This document shows positions 7,062 through 13,476 of a stretch of 26,635 bases of DNA, piece after piece. The position numbers and the translations under genes were made by a program. The DNA is taken from positions 1 to 26,635 of the IMG/VR virus record IMGVR_UViG_3300006353_000006; one strand, given 5' to 3'. The notes beneath the pieces were generated by a model. It had not been told where the DNA came from. It saw only the letters and a program-made list of their open reading frames with translations, and made no database searches. The stretch is from a virus. Numbering within the stretch: the first letter of the stretch is position 1; the number at the start of each line of letters is the position of its first letter.

Positions 7062-7319
7062 GTGGCCGTGGCGGTCAGCCTTCTCTGCATCGCGAGTAGG
7101 TGATCCCTTACGTTCCCGCGATGAGGTGGGAATGTATTGCCAGACGATAGGGGCGCGCAATGCCGTCCCTTGTGTTAGGGATATCGTTGTCCCACCCGTC
7201 CCCACTCCCTGGGGACTTTTCTGGGGACCAGCGCGAGGAATCAGCAGCAATGCACAGGACTCGTTCTCTCACTCTCATGGGCATGGTGCCTGTGGGTGCC
7301 TGTGGATACCTGCGCCGCT

Positions 7320-7346
7320 TGGGTTCGAGTCCCATCAGCCACCCCA
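7320..7346 (+). other. Attachment core: 3' end of tRNA-His
   Basis: The sequence matches the T-arm and acceptor end of a bacterial tRNA-His, with TTCGAGT as T-loop and CAGCCACCCCA as 3' acceptor plus CCA. E. coli tRNA-His ends in TTAGCCACCCCA. No anticodon arm or 5' half is present upstream, so this is only the fragment a phage carries to restore the tRNA on integration. The integrase gene starts its 3' end 130 bases away. Confidence 0.8.
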
Positions 7347-7351
7347 CCTCT

Positions 7352-7372
7352 ACGCCCGGTAAACCCGGGCGT
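7352..7372. terminator. Hairpin after tRNA-His fragment
   Basis: ACGCCCGG (7352-7359) and CCGGGCGT (7365-7372) form an 8-bp stem around TAAAC, followed by TTCTCATT. It probably derives from the terminator of the host tRNA-His gene, in which case the identity shared with the host could extend past the CCA. It could also stop transcription arriving from either side. Confidence 0.5.
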
Positions 7373-7435
7373 TTCTCATTGTCTGGGGACTTTCTGGGGA
7401 CTTTTGGCCCTGGTCGGTCCCCGACGCAATCAAGA

Positions 7436-7455
7436 ACGGCGCCCTGGGGCGCCGT
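7436..7455 (-). terminator. Terminator of the integrase operon
   Basis: ACGGCGCC (7436-7443) and GGCGCCGT (7448-7455) make a perfect 8-bp stem with loop CTGG. On the minus strand it lies 20 bases after the integrase stop and is followed by the T-rich TTCTTGATT, as expected for an intrinsic terminator of the leftward integrase transcript. Confidence 0.65.
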
Positions 7456-7475
7456 CTCTCGGTTCACCGGGGACT

Positions 7476-8669
7476 TCACCCCGCGCGCTTCGGTCGTCCG
7501 GGCGTACTGCCCTTGTCGAGCCAGCTCTCCAGGCCGTCGATCTCGCGCTCGTCCTGGTCCCCGTCGATCCACTTCGTGTAGGTCCGCAGGAACATCTCGA
7601 CGCTGTGGCCGAGCTGGTTCGCGCACCAGCCAGGCGTGCGGCCGGCCATGAGCATCATCGTGGCGTAGGTGTGGCGCATGTTGTTCGGCGGGCGGTACCG
7701 GATGCCCAGCCGCTTGAGGGCCGGCGTCCAGTAGCTTCGCCTGAAGGCCCGTTCTTCGAGCCAGGGCGTGCCGTACCGCGGGTCGAGCCACACGTGTTCG
7801 CCGGCCATGCGGGTGTGCTTCGCCTGCCGGGTCAGCGCGGCCTTCGCGCGGCTGTTGAGTCGGACGTTGCGCGCCTTCGCGGTCTTCGTCTTGCTCTTCT
7901 CAACCCCGCGCACGATCGCCTCGCGCACCGTCATGTAGTCGGACGCGAGGTCGACCGATGGCCAGCGCAGGCCGAAGGCCTCGCTCGTGCGCACGCCGGT
8001 GAAGAAGCGCCATTCGATCAGGTTGGCGATCGGCTCCGGGTAGTGGCTGACGGCGTCCGCGATGATCCGCTCGGCTTCGTCAAGCGTGAACGGGTCCGGG
8101 TCTTCCTGCTGCCACTTCGCGCGTGGCACGCCGTCGACCGGGCTTGTCGTGATGAGGTCGTCGTCGACTGCGAGCGCCATCGCTTCGCGCAGCACCGAGG
8201 TGTAGTTGTTCACCGTCTTGCCGCTCAGCTCGGGCCGCGCCGCGAGCGCGGTGAGGATGTGGCTCTTCTTCAAGGCGCGCAGTGGAAGGTCGCCCAGGAG
8301 CGTGCCGGCCTTGTCGCACGACGCTTCCTTCCAGAACTTCGCGCCGCTGCTGTAGCCGGCGAGAGTCGAGCCCTCCAGGCGCTGCGCGTCGTACCACGTG
8401 TCGAGCTGCGCGCCGACGGTGATCGGGTGGCCGCCGCCGCTGTCGTTGCTGCCGGCCGCGAAGTAGTCGGCCATGCGGAAGGTGCCGTACTTGATCTTGT
8501 CCCTGATCTCCAGGCCCAGCTTGTGCGCGTACTTCACGTTCGCTGGTGTCGGCTTCATCGGCGCGCCGTCGACCATGAGGGTCGGCTTGTGGGCCTTGCC
8601 GTCGAGGATGAACTTGATGCGGATGCTGTTCGGCCGAATCTCGACCCCGCTGCCTGTGCGATTCGCCAT
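7476..8669 (-). CDS. int: Tyrosine-recombinase integrase (DUF3596 arm-binding type)
   Basis: This 397-residue protein catalyses site-specific integration at the tRNA-His attB. The N-terminus (TGSGVEIRPNSIRI, then the tract GTFRMADYF) fits the arm-binding DUF3596 domain, followed by a core-binding domain (about 84-175) and the catalytic domain. Visible catalytic residues are R227 in FTGVRTSE, K265, R332 in MRHT, H355 in LGHS and nucleophile Y364. The usual first histidine of the HxxR box is N329, which I believe occurs in this subfamily. The ATG at 8669 overlaps the preceding stop (TGATG). Its 3' end faces attP. Confidence 0.93.
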   Translation of the reverse strand: MANRTGSGVEIRPNSIRIKFILDGKAHKPTLMVDGAPMKPTPANVKYAHKLGLEIRDKIKYGTFRMADYFAAGSNDSGGGHPITVGAQLDTWYDAQRLEGSTLAGYSSGAKFWKEASCDKAGTLLGDLPLRALKKSHILTALAARPELSGKTVNNYTSVLREAMALAVDDDLITTSPVDGVPRAKWQQEDPDPFTLDEAERIIADAVSHYPEPIANLIEWRFFTGVRTSEAFGLRWPSVDLASDYMTVREAIVRGVEKSKTKTAKARNVRLNSRAKAALTRQAKHTRMAGEHVWLDPRYGTPWLEERAFRRSYWTPALKRLGIRYRPPNNMRHTYATMMLMAGRTPGWCANQLGHSVEMFLRTYTKWIDGDQDEREIDGLESWLDKGSTPGRPKRAG

Positions 8670-9199
8670 CACTTCGTCCCCTTGGGCAGCTTGGCCCTGT
8701 TGAGCACCTTGCGGAACCAATCGGCGCCGCCCAGCGCGTGAAACTTCGCCTTCTGCTCCGGTGTCGCGCGGATCGGCACGACCACCGACTCGACCCCGGG
8801 CTCCAGCGGCTTGCGGCCCTGACCGCGACCGGCACCGCCGCGCCGCTCGAAGTGCTTAGGGTCGAAGGTGCCGCGCGTCGGCGCCTGGGGCGCGGGATGC
8901 TCGGCGAGGGTCTTGCGCAACTGCGCGGCGAGCGCGCGGTACGCGTTGCCGATCGAGGCCGGCATCTGGTCCGGGCCCTGGCCCGCGTGGCGCCCGACGC
9001 TGCCGTTGTACTCGGCGTCGTCGAGCATCGACTCGGCGGTGCTGCGCGGGACGTGGTGCGTGCCGGCGCCGTCCGGCACCAGCGGCCACTCGTCGTCGCC
9101 GCCGAACACACCGCGACCGGCGTACTCGCCGGCGATCGTGGGGGTGATGTGGACCGGCACCAGGCCGGCCCCGTGCTCGTGCTTCTTTCCCGCGTTCAT
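8669..9199 (-). CDS. Phage protein with RHH-like C-terminal domain
   Basis: This 176-residue protein has a poorly ordered N-terminal half and a conserved-looking C-terminus: GAGRGQGRKPL, then SVVVPIRATPEQKAKFHALGG and ADWFRKVLNRAK. This resembles ribbon-helix-helix-type DNA-binding modules seen in phage proteins. It lies directly before the integrase and overlaps it by one base. It might regulate int or assist recombination, but neither can be shown here. Confidence 0.65.
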   Translation of the reverse strand: MNAGKKHEHGAGLVPVHITPTIAGEYAGRGVFGGDDEWPLVPDGAGTHHVPRSTAESMLDDAEYNGSVGRHAGQGPDQMPASIGNAYRALAAQLRKTLAEHPAPQAPTRGTFDPKHFERRGGAGRGQGRKPLEPGVESVVVPIRATPEQKAKFHALGGADWFRKVLNRAKLPKGTK

Positions 9200-9465
9200 G
9201 GTGTCGGCTCCTGCAGCAGCTCGGGACAGAAGGGGGTCAGCACGCGGTCGAGATCCGCGAGCGCGCTCAGCGCATCGGGGCCTCGACCGGCGAAGCAGAC
9301 CTCGCCGTCGATGGGGTCGAACACCGGGTAGTCCAGGCCGGTGCTGCGGTTGACGCCGCGAACCTCGGCGTGCCAGTCGCCCTCGGTGCCATGCAGCGCG
9401 AGGCGCACGGCGTCTCCCTCTTCGGTCAGCTCGGCCAGCGCGTTCAGGATGCGAGTCGTGATCAT
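9196..9465 (-). CDS. Hypothetical protein
   Basis: This 89-residue acidic protein starts MITTRILNALAELTEEGDAV and contains beta-like segments (DAVRLALHG, GDWHAEVRGV, GEVCFAGRG). Its stop overlaps the next start in ATGA, and it lies 11 bases after the preceding gene. No family is recognised. The ATG at 9465 was chosen over the longer open frame, which overlaps a coding gene. Confidence 0.6.
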   Translation of the reverse strand: MITTRILNALAELTEEGDAVRLALHGTEGDWHAEVRGVNRSTGLDYPVFDPIDGEVCFAGRGPDALSALADLDRVLTPFCPELLQEPTP

Positions 9466-9476
9466 GGTGGTCCCCT

Positions 9477-9704
9477 TCAGCCGAAGTACCAGACGTGGCA
9501 CTGGTCCGCTGCGGAGGTGCAGACGTTGCTGATGTGATCGGCGTCGTCCATCAGCGCGCACAGTTCTTCGGCCTTGCGCAGCAGCGCGGCGCAGCGCAGA
9601 CCGACCTCGGTGTCGGCCCCGATGCCGAGCAGGTCGTCGTCGAGCCAATCGTGCCAGCGGGGCGACAGGAGGCTGCCGAGCGTTGTGGTGGTGGCGGCTT
9701 GCAT
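9477..9704 (-). CDS. Small hypothetical protein, first gene of integrase operon
   Basis: This 75-residue protein begins MQAATTTTLGSLLSPRW. It is acidic and helical with scattered cysteines and ends CHVWYFG. The ATG at 9704 is downstream of the promoter-like unit at 9751-9788, and an AAGGA-type site is present; the longer frame to 9788 would run into that unit. It would be the leader gene of the int transcript. Function unknown. Confidence 0.55.
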   Translation of the reverse strand: MQAATTTTLGSLLSPRWHDWLDDDLLGIGADTEVGLRCAALLRKAEELCALMDDADHISNVCTSAADQCHVWYFG

Positions 9705-9750
9705 GGTGCTGGTCCTTTCGGGGGGTTGCCGGGCTTGTTGCCGTGGGATC

Positions 9751-9788
9751 ACTGTATACGAAATCAACGCTGTGTGCGACAGAATCAA
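9751..9788 (-). promoter_or_regulatory. Promoter-like repeat unit A before integrase operon
   Basis: On the minus strand: TTGATT (9788-9783), 15 bases, TTGATT (9767-9762), three bases, then TATACAGT with TATACA at 9758-9753. TATACA is a plausible -10, but no good -35 sits 16-18 bases upstream, so the paired TTGATT repeats may be activator sites. A similar unit occurs at 10014-10053. The unit starts right at the T-tract of the preceding terminator. Confidence 0.5.
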
Positions 9789-9818
9789 AAGAAAAACCGC
9801 CCCGTTTCGGGGGCGGTT
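9787..9818 (-). terminator. Intrinsic terminator after the 44-aa membrane peptide
   Basis: AACCGCCCC (9795-9803) and GGGGCGGTT (9810-9818) form a 9-bp stem. On the minus strand it is followed by TTTTTCTTTTGATT, a good T-tract. It ends transcription of the 44-residue gene and abuts repeat unit A. Confidence 0.75.
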
Positions 9819-9837
9819 GGCGCAGGGTTGGTGCTGG

Positions 9838-9972
9838 TCAGCCGACCATCAACGCGGCGGTAAGCGCCTTGCTGAAGAGTGGGCCGAACGCCTGGGCGAC
9901 GACGTACGTGCAGGCCAGGGCCGAGCCAATGGCGATCGTCAGCTTGACGGCGGTGAAGAGGTGGCGGCGCAT
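9838..9972 (-). CDS. 44-aa single-span membrane peptide
   Basis: A short frame encodes MRRHLFTAVKLTIAIGSALA followed by CTYVVAQAFGPLFSKALTAA. It has a basic start, one hydrophobic segment of about 20-25 residues and a short hydrophobic tail. An AAGGAA ribosome site lies eight bases before the ATG, promoter-like unit B lies upstream and a strong terminator lies downstream, so it is a complete single-gene unit. It could be a small inner-membrane modulator, for example a superinfection or toxin-like peptide; no homology is claimed. Confidence 0.6.
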   Translation of the reverse strand: MRRHLFTAVKLTIAIGSALACTYVVAQAFGPLFSKALTAALMVG

Positions 9973-10013
9973 GCGGGGTTCCTTCGTGGTGGTGACGTTG
10001 TACACAGGGGCCT

Positions 10014-10053
10014 ACTGTATACGGAATCAATGCGTTGTGTAAGACGTAATCAA
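10014..10053 (-). promoter_or_regulatory. Promoter-like repeat unit B before membrane peptide
   Basis: On the minus strand: TTGATT (10053-10048), 17 bases, TTGATT (10030-10025), then CCGTATACAGT reaching 10014. It matches unit A in both hexamers and in the GTATACAGT block, and both spacers contain ACACA. It lies between the excisionase-like gene and the 44-aa gene. A common regulator of both units is inferred. Confidence 0.5.
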
Positions 10054-10070
10054 ACCCCACTTTGGGGGGT
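10054..10070 (-). terminator. Short hairpin at the end of the excisionase-like gene
   Basis: ACCCC (10054-10058) and GGGGT (10066-10070) give a weak 5-bp stem that overlaps the stop codon of the upstream gene; the minus strand continues TTTGATT. Stem length is marginal, so read-through of the long early-left transcript is possible. Confidence 0.4.
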
Positions 10071-10327
10071 CACTTCCCGCCGCGCTCCACCCACGCCTGG
10101 TAGCCCCGGATGCTGATGTAAAGCCGTCCGTCAGGCGCGCGCCGCCACTCGCGGTTCTCGATCCAGACGCCCTCGGCGATCTTGCAGCGGATCGCCTTCT
10201 CTGAAAGCCCGATGCTCCTGGCCGCCTGGCTGATCGTCACGTACGGCGCGAGGGCGACTTCGACCTGGCGCGCGTCGTCGTCGTCGAGCGCGTCTCGCTT
10301 GCTTCTGCTGATCGTGGTCGTCGTCAT
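10070..10327 (-). CDS. Excisionase-like DNA-binding protein
   Basis: This 85-residue protein contains VTISQAARSIGLSEKAIRCK, a winged-HTH/excisionase-type helix pair, then GVWIENREWRRAPDGRLYIS, which matches a phage excisionase-like family I know from Pseudomonas and Burkholderia phages. Such proteins bend attachment-site DNA and direct excision. It is the last gene of the long leftward operon and overlaps the upstream gene by ATGA. A general regulator is the alternative. Confidence 0.7.
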   Translation of the reverse strand: MTTTTISRSKRDALDDDDARQVEVALAPYVTISQAARSIGLSEKAIRCKIAEGVWIENREWRRAPDGRLYISIRGYQAWVERGGK

Positions 10328-10611
10328 GCCATTCCTCCGAAGGCTTCGGCGAAAACGTGAAACACCAGGCCGCCGCCGAGCAGCTGGAAGCTATCGATGT
10401 GCCGGCCGACGTTGCTCCCGAGGTCGTGTCCCGTGCCAGCGATGCGGAAGTGATGGACGACCGGCGGGTTGCCAACGGTCACGCGAGCCCACAGGCGCGG
10501 CTCGCCCTCCTGCACCTGGACGCAGAGCGGCTCGGCGCCCTCGGGCATGGTCACGCTGACCCAATCGCCGATCGGCAGCGGGAACTTGTAGACGCTGATG
10601 GGCGCTTTCAT
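10324..10611 (-). CDS. DUF7352-like small phage protein
   Basis: This 95-residue protein shows the pattern YKFPLPIGDWVSVTMPEGAE, then PRLWARV, HFRIAGTGHDL and GGLVFHVF. I associate this order with the DUF7352 family of phage proteins, whose function is unknown. An AGGA site precedes the ATG at 10611. It overlaps the excisionase-like gene by four bases. The beta-rich composition suggests a small barrel fold. Confidence 0.65.
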   Translation of the reverse strand: MKAPISVYKFPLPIGDWVSVTMPEGAEPLCVQVQEGEPRLWARVTVGNPPVVHHFRIAGTGHDLGSNVGRHIDSFQLLGGGLVFHVFAEAFGGMA

Positions 10612-10618
10612 GGTGGTC

Positions 10619-10846
10619 CTACTCGCGCTCGGCTTTGGGCTTCGTGAAAGGGACGTAGGTGACGACGCGGCGCAGCCCGAGCGCGGCGAGCAGTTTCTCG
10701 CCCGGCTCGCGTGCGCCGGCGAGCACGTCGCACATGTACTGGGGCGAGATGCCGAGCGCGCGCGCTGCGCTCGCCGCGTTCGTTTCCTTCGTCTTCGCGC
10801 GGAGCTGCTCGCGCACGTCGTCGACGCTCAGGGTGGTGGTCTTCAC
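10619..10846 (-). CDS. Small HTH protein
   Basis: A GTG at 10846 overlapping the upstream stop (GTGA) gives 75 residues. The central part (NAASAARALGISPQYMCDVLAG, then AREPGEKLLAALGL) is a helix-turn-helix of the Cro/YdaS-like type. The tail is basic (YVPFTKPKAERE). It could be a second Cro-like or auxiliary regulator in the leftward operon. No specific operator is assigned. Confidence 0.7.
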   Translation of the reverse strand: MKTTTLSVDDVREQLRAKTKETNAASAARALGISPQYMCDVLAGAREPGEKLLAALGLRRVVTYVPFTKPKAERE

Positions 10847-11508
10847 GCCCGCACCTCAGTGGCTTTGGAGACTGCAGCGTCGATGGCCGCGAGCGCGCCA
10901 TCCATCTCGTCGATGTCCGCCTGCCGGTCGACGTCGTCGACGCGGCCCGTCGTCGGGTTCGTGTGCGAGTCGATCAGGACCGACCGCTCCTGCTCGATGA
11001 TCTTGCGCGCCGCGAACGCGACGGCCAGCAGGTCCGGTGCCGCCGAGATCAGCGTCGCGTCGGCCATCTGCCGCGCCTTCGCGTGGCTCATGCCGTTGCG
11101 CGGCGGCGCATCCATCACGTAGATCCCGTCAGCGTTCCTGATGTGAGGCAGGCTGCTCGGGTGCGGCCGATGCACCTGCCACGGGCCTGGTGTGTACGCA
11201 GTGTTCTTCGTCGTCGTCATGGCGTCATCGCTTGAAGGTAGGGGTTCGTCGTCGTCGGCGCGCAGCCAGGCGGTCACTGCCGCGAGCGCCCGATCGGCGG
11301 TATCGACGTGCGGGTCCAGAAGGACGACCCATTCGTCATCGGGGCAGAGGGTCGCGCAGAGGGCGTCGCACTCGTCGCGCAGATCCCGCAACGCGGTCAT
11401 CAATCCGGCGATCACCGCCTCGGGTGGCAGCGGCGGTTTGTGCTCCGGCCAGCGCTTGTGTCCGCACTGGTAGCCGCGTTGATAGGCGCGACGCTCGACG
11501 TCGTTCAT
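10843..11508 (-). CDS. Two-part phage protein, possible in-frame fusion
   Basis: The frame is open for 221 residues. The first about 95 (MNDVERRAYQRGYQCGHKRW through ADRALAAVTAWLRAD) are helical. The second part begins at an internal methionine, MTTTKNTAYTPGPWQVH, and resembles a stand-alone phage protein with NADGIYVMD and LISAAPDLLAVA motifs. No stop or convincing ribosome site separates them, so one fused protein is called. Function unknown. It overlaps neighbours by four bases at both ends. Confidence 0.65.
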   Translation of the reverse strand: MNDVERRAYQRGYQCGHKRWPEHKPPLPPEAVIAGLMTALRDLRDECDALCATLCPDDEWVVLLDPHVDTADRALAAVTAWLRADDDEPLPSSDDAMTTTKNTAYTPGPWQVHRPHPSSLPHIRNADGIYVMDAPPRNGMSHAKARQMADATLISAAPDLLAVAFAARKIIEQERSVLIDSHTNPTTGRVDDVDRQADIDEMDGALAAIDAAVSKATEVRA

Positions 11509-11753
11509 GACATATCGAGCAGATTGACCGTTGAAGTCTGCGCGACACTTTCGACGGTGGTGTCGCGCTTCTTGCCCAAGTGCGCGGTGAATATCTCGCG
11601 CGCGAGCTGGAGCTGCTCAGCCTTCAGGTACTTGCCTGCGATGTTCGCCAGCTCGGCGGCCATCTTGACTTCGGTGCCTCCCGAACGGACGTCGTCGTAG
11701 AGGGCGCTCATGTCGCGCTTGATGTCGTCGAGCGATTTCATCGATGTGCTCAC
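11505..11753 (-). CDS. Conserved small phage protein
   Basis: An 82-residue product from a GTG at 11753 (GTGA overlap); an ATG four codons in is an alternative. The motif DIKRDMSALYDDVRSGGTEV followed by KMAAELANIAGKYLKAEQLQ recurs in many phages and mobile elements. It is predicted to be all-helical and soluble. Function is not known to me. Confidence 0.7.
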   Translation of the reverse strand: MSTSMKSLDDIKRDMSALYDDVRSGGTEVKMAAELANIAGKYLKAEQLQLAREIFTAHLGKKRDTTVESVAQTSTVNLLDMS

Positions 11754-12679
11754 TTCTGCTTTTCCTTTATCAGTCGTTGCAATTTCAGTTGGGCGCGCTT
11801 CGCGTCGATCAACTTTTGCGGGATCAAGTGGTGCGGAATCGGCGACCGCTTGGTGATGACCTTGATGACGTATGCGCGCGCGAGCGTTTCGTTCTCATGT
11901 CGACGGCGCTTAGCTGCACAGCGGCGGTGTGTTTCCAGGTTGCTTGGCGCCGCCTTACGGCACCGGATAGAACAGAAGCGCTGCCAGCAAGCGTGTTTTG
12001 AGGGGCGGAAGTCAGCTCCACACGTTTCGCACACGCACACTCGTTGTCGGGCGAGCGAACGACGAGTTCGGCGGGCCTGTGCCTGTTCTCGGGCCTGTTC
12101 TCGGGCCCGTTCGCGGGCCCGTTCGCGGGCCCGTTCGCGGTCTGGTGCGCGAACGTTGTCGCCGATGCGGCGCAACGCATCCTTCTCCGCGCTCAGACGT
12201 GCTTTGCGTGCAAAGTAACAATCTCGGCTACAGAACTTCCCGATGGCCCCTCCCTGGGACGACGTGGGTCGCACATACATCTTCCGTTCCCGCCAGCATT
12301 CCTGGCAGAGCACCAGCGTGTGCTGGCGTTGCCTCAACGCTGCAGCTACCTTGCAAGCGCGCGCACCGCAAAGGCGCTGGTTCTGCGGAAATCGTGTCAT
12401 GAAGGTCGCCTCGCATTCATCGCAAACCTTCGCGGTCATCGGGGCCCGCATCTCCTTCCAGCGCCGCTGGCTTACTGCGCGTGAGCACTCAGCGCTGCCA
12501 CAGCGTCGCTTGTGAGAAAGATTGGTCGTGAACTCGGTCCCACAGTCCACGCACCGCTTGGTCTTCGGCTGGCTTCGTTGCGGTGGCGAGCAGCGCAGAC
12601 ATCGAATGCGTGGTCTGCCATTCCCGGGGAGCTGTTCAAAGCCTGCCCAGCAGTCGATGCAGTTCAACGTGGCGCCCAT
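11750..12679 (-). CDS. Multi-zinc-ribbon protein with RERA repeat
   Basis: This 309-residue basic protein contains a series of cysteine knuckles: CIDC...CLRC, CVDC...C...C, CDEC...C...C, CQEC...C...C, and CETC...C...C, so about five possible zinc ribbons. Between the fourth and fifth is an Arg/Glu/Ala/Gln repeat encoded by 12-bp tandem DNA repeats. The C-terminus (PQKLIDAKRAQLKLQRLIKE) matches a tail found in many phage proteins of this kind. DNA binding is likely. Its codon and base use appear less GC-biased than its neighbours. It follows the HNH gene directly. Confidence 0.75.
   Translation of the reverse strand: MGATLNCIDCWAGFEQLPGNGRPRIRCLRCSPPQRSQPKTKRCVDCGTEFTTNLSHKRRCGSAECSRAVSQRRWKEMRAPMTAKVCDECEATFMTRFPQNQRLCGARACKVAAALRQRQHTLVLCQECWRERKMYVRPTSSQGGAIGKFCSRDCYFARKARLSAEKDALRRIGDNVRAPDRERARERARERAREQAREQAQARRTRRSLARQRVCVCETCGADFRPSKHACWQRFCSIRCRKAAPSNLETHRRCAAKRRRHENETLARAYVIKVITKRSPIPHHLIPQKLIDAKRAQLKLQRLIKEKQK
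12081..12140. repeat. Five 12-bp tandem repeats within the zinc-ribbon gene
   Basis: Two GCCTGTTCTCGG units followed by three GCCCGTTCGCGG units, end to end. Being a multiple of three, they encode a repeated Arg-Glu-Arg-Ala-like block and can expand or contract without breaking the frame. Confidence 0.9.
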
Positions 12680-13017
12680 CAGAAAAGCTCCCGATCTCCA
12701 GCGCGTGCCTTACGCGTCATGTAGGCGGTCTGCGCGTGGTGTTCGCGGTCGTAGTGCAGGTGGCACCCATTGCACATCGCCTTGACGTGCTCGCGATCCT
12801 CGGGTTCGTGCGTGAGGTGGGCGACCGTCAGGCAGACGATCGAGCCGGTGCCGTAGGCCGGCTTGCCGTGCTGGTTCGTGCATCGGCCCTGGTGCGTGCC
12901 GCGCCCGCATTCGCCCTCGCACTCGCAGCGCCCGCCGGCGCGCTCGAATCGCACGTAGCGACTGAAGGCGGGCCAGTCGGCACCGTAGCGGTTGCGGTTC
13001 TCCGGGCGGATCGGCAT
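12679..13017 (-). CDS. HNH endonuclease
   Basis: This 112-residue protein has CECEGECG near the N-terminus, then AHLTHEPEDREHVKAMCNGC and HLHYDREHH. The H...N-like...H spacing with paired cysteines (CxxC) fits a small phage HNH nuclease with structural zinc. It overlaps the zinc-ribbon gene by one base. Possible roles include recombination or DNA processing; a homing function is not indicated because it is embedded in an operon. Confidence 0.8.
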   Translation of the reverse strand: MPIRPENRNRYGADWPAFSRYVRFERAGGRCECEGECGRGTHQGRCTNQHGKPAYGTGSIVCLTVAHLTHEPEDREHVKAMCNGCHLHYDREHHAQTAYMTRKARAGDRELF

Positions 13018-13018
13018 G

Positions 13019-13255
13019 TCAGCCCTCGGACTTGATGAGCTCGATGAGGTACTTCGCGACCTCGGTTTCGTTCCACGGCCGCATGCGCACGAACATCGAG
13101 TCGTGCGTGACCGGCACCGAGAACGCCGCGCCGCGCCGCTCGCCGACGAGGTAGCCGCAGGTGCTCACCGGCTCGACCCAATGCGCCGACTTCACGTCCG
13201 GGCAGGCCTCGCAGACCTCGCGTTCGATCACGCTCGCCATGAGCTGTGTCTTCAT
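13019..13255 (-). CDS. Hypothetical protein
   Basis: This 78-residue protein begins MKTQLMASVIEREVCEACPD and carries a single CxxC pair and a central cysteine. Beta-like segments follow (GAAFSVPVTHDSMFVRM), with a helical end. The ATG at 13255 overlaps the preceding stop by ATGA, which argues against the longer frame. Family not recognised. Confidence 0.6.
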   Translation of the reverse strand: MKTQLMASVIEREVCEACPDVKSAHWVEPVSTCGYLVGERRGAAFSVPVTHDSMFVRMRPWNETEVAKYLIELIKSEG

Positions 13256-13476
13256 CGTGCGGCTCCGTGCTTGTCCCGCATGTGATCCTGAAAGCCGGCC
13301 AGCTTCACCTTCCGACCGCAGCTCGTGCACTTGAACTTCTGCCCTGGAGGCGCGAGCGTCGACTCGCGCTTGCAGTCGCCGCACTGGCGCGGATGACCTG
13401 GCGCATCGCCGCGGACGTACGAGCCGCACAGCTCGCACAGCGTGCCGTCGAGCATCATTTCGGCGATCTCACCCAT
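13252..13476 (-). CDS. Small double zinc-ribbon protein
   Basis: This 74-residue protein has CELCG, a later CGDC, then CTSCGRKVKLAGFQDHMRDK ending with paired histidines. It therefore contains one four-cysteine ribbon (CELC...CGDC) and a CxxC...HxxxxH element resembling a C2H2 finger. Such proteins are common beside phage recombination genes and probably bind DNA. The start overlaps the upstream gene by eight bases. Confidence 0.7.
   Translation of the reverse strand: MGEIAEMMLDGTLCELCGSYVRGDAPGHPRQCGDCKRESTLAPPGQKFKCTSCGRKVKLAGFQDHMRDKHGAAR

Larger units (their letters stand above)
7209..7401. other. attP: attP region: tRNA-His core flanked by paired CTGGGGAC arm sites
   Basis: Two exact CTGGGGAC copies at 7209-7216 and 7221-7228, and two at 7383-7390 and 7394-7401, flank the core at 7320-7346. 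Each pair is separated by TTTT or TTT. GTCCCC, the inverse of GGGGAC, appears just outside each pair (7198-7203 and 7417-7422). This mirror arrangement is what arm-type integrase sites look like. A 10-bp direct repeat (GTGCCTGTGG at 7286-7295 and 7296-7305) lies just left of the core and could bind excisionase. Arm-site function is inferred from layout. Confidence 0.7.

Noticed and set aside
7274-7346. Complete tRNA-His gene
   Set aside because: Only the T-arm and acceptor end match; no anticodon arm or 5' acceptor strand precedes it.
7650-7700. Integrase inactivated by loss of the HxxR histidine (N329)
   Set aside because: Arg, Lys, second His and Tyr are all in place, and I recall Asn or other residues there in this integrase subfamily, so loss of activity is not supported.
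7296-8741. 481-residue open frame on the plus strand
   Set aside because: It lies opposite the integrase gene and has no recognisable motifs; a GC-rich shadow frame.
9785-10060. 91-residue open frame on the minus strand
   Set aside because: It spans a terminator and a promoter-like unit, and competes with the better supported 44-aa gene with ribosome site.
12081-12140. CRISPR-like repeats
   Set aside because: Units are 12 bp, contiguous, without spacers and inside a coding frame; a simple tandem repeat.
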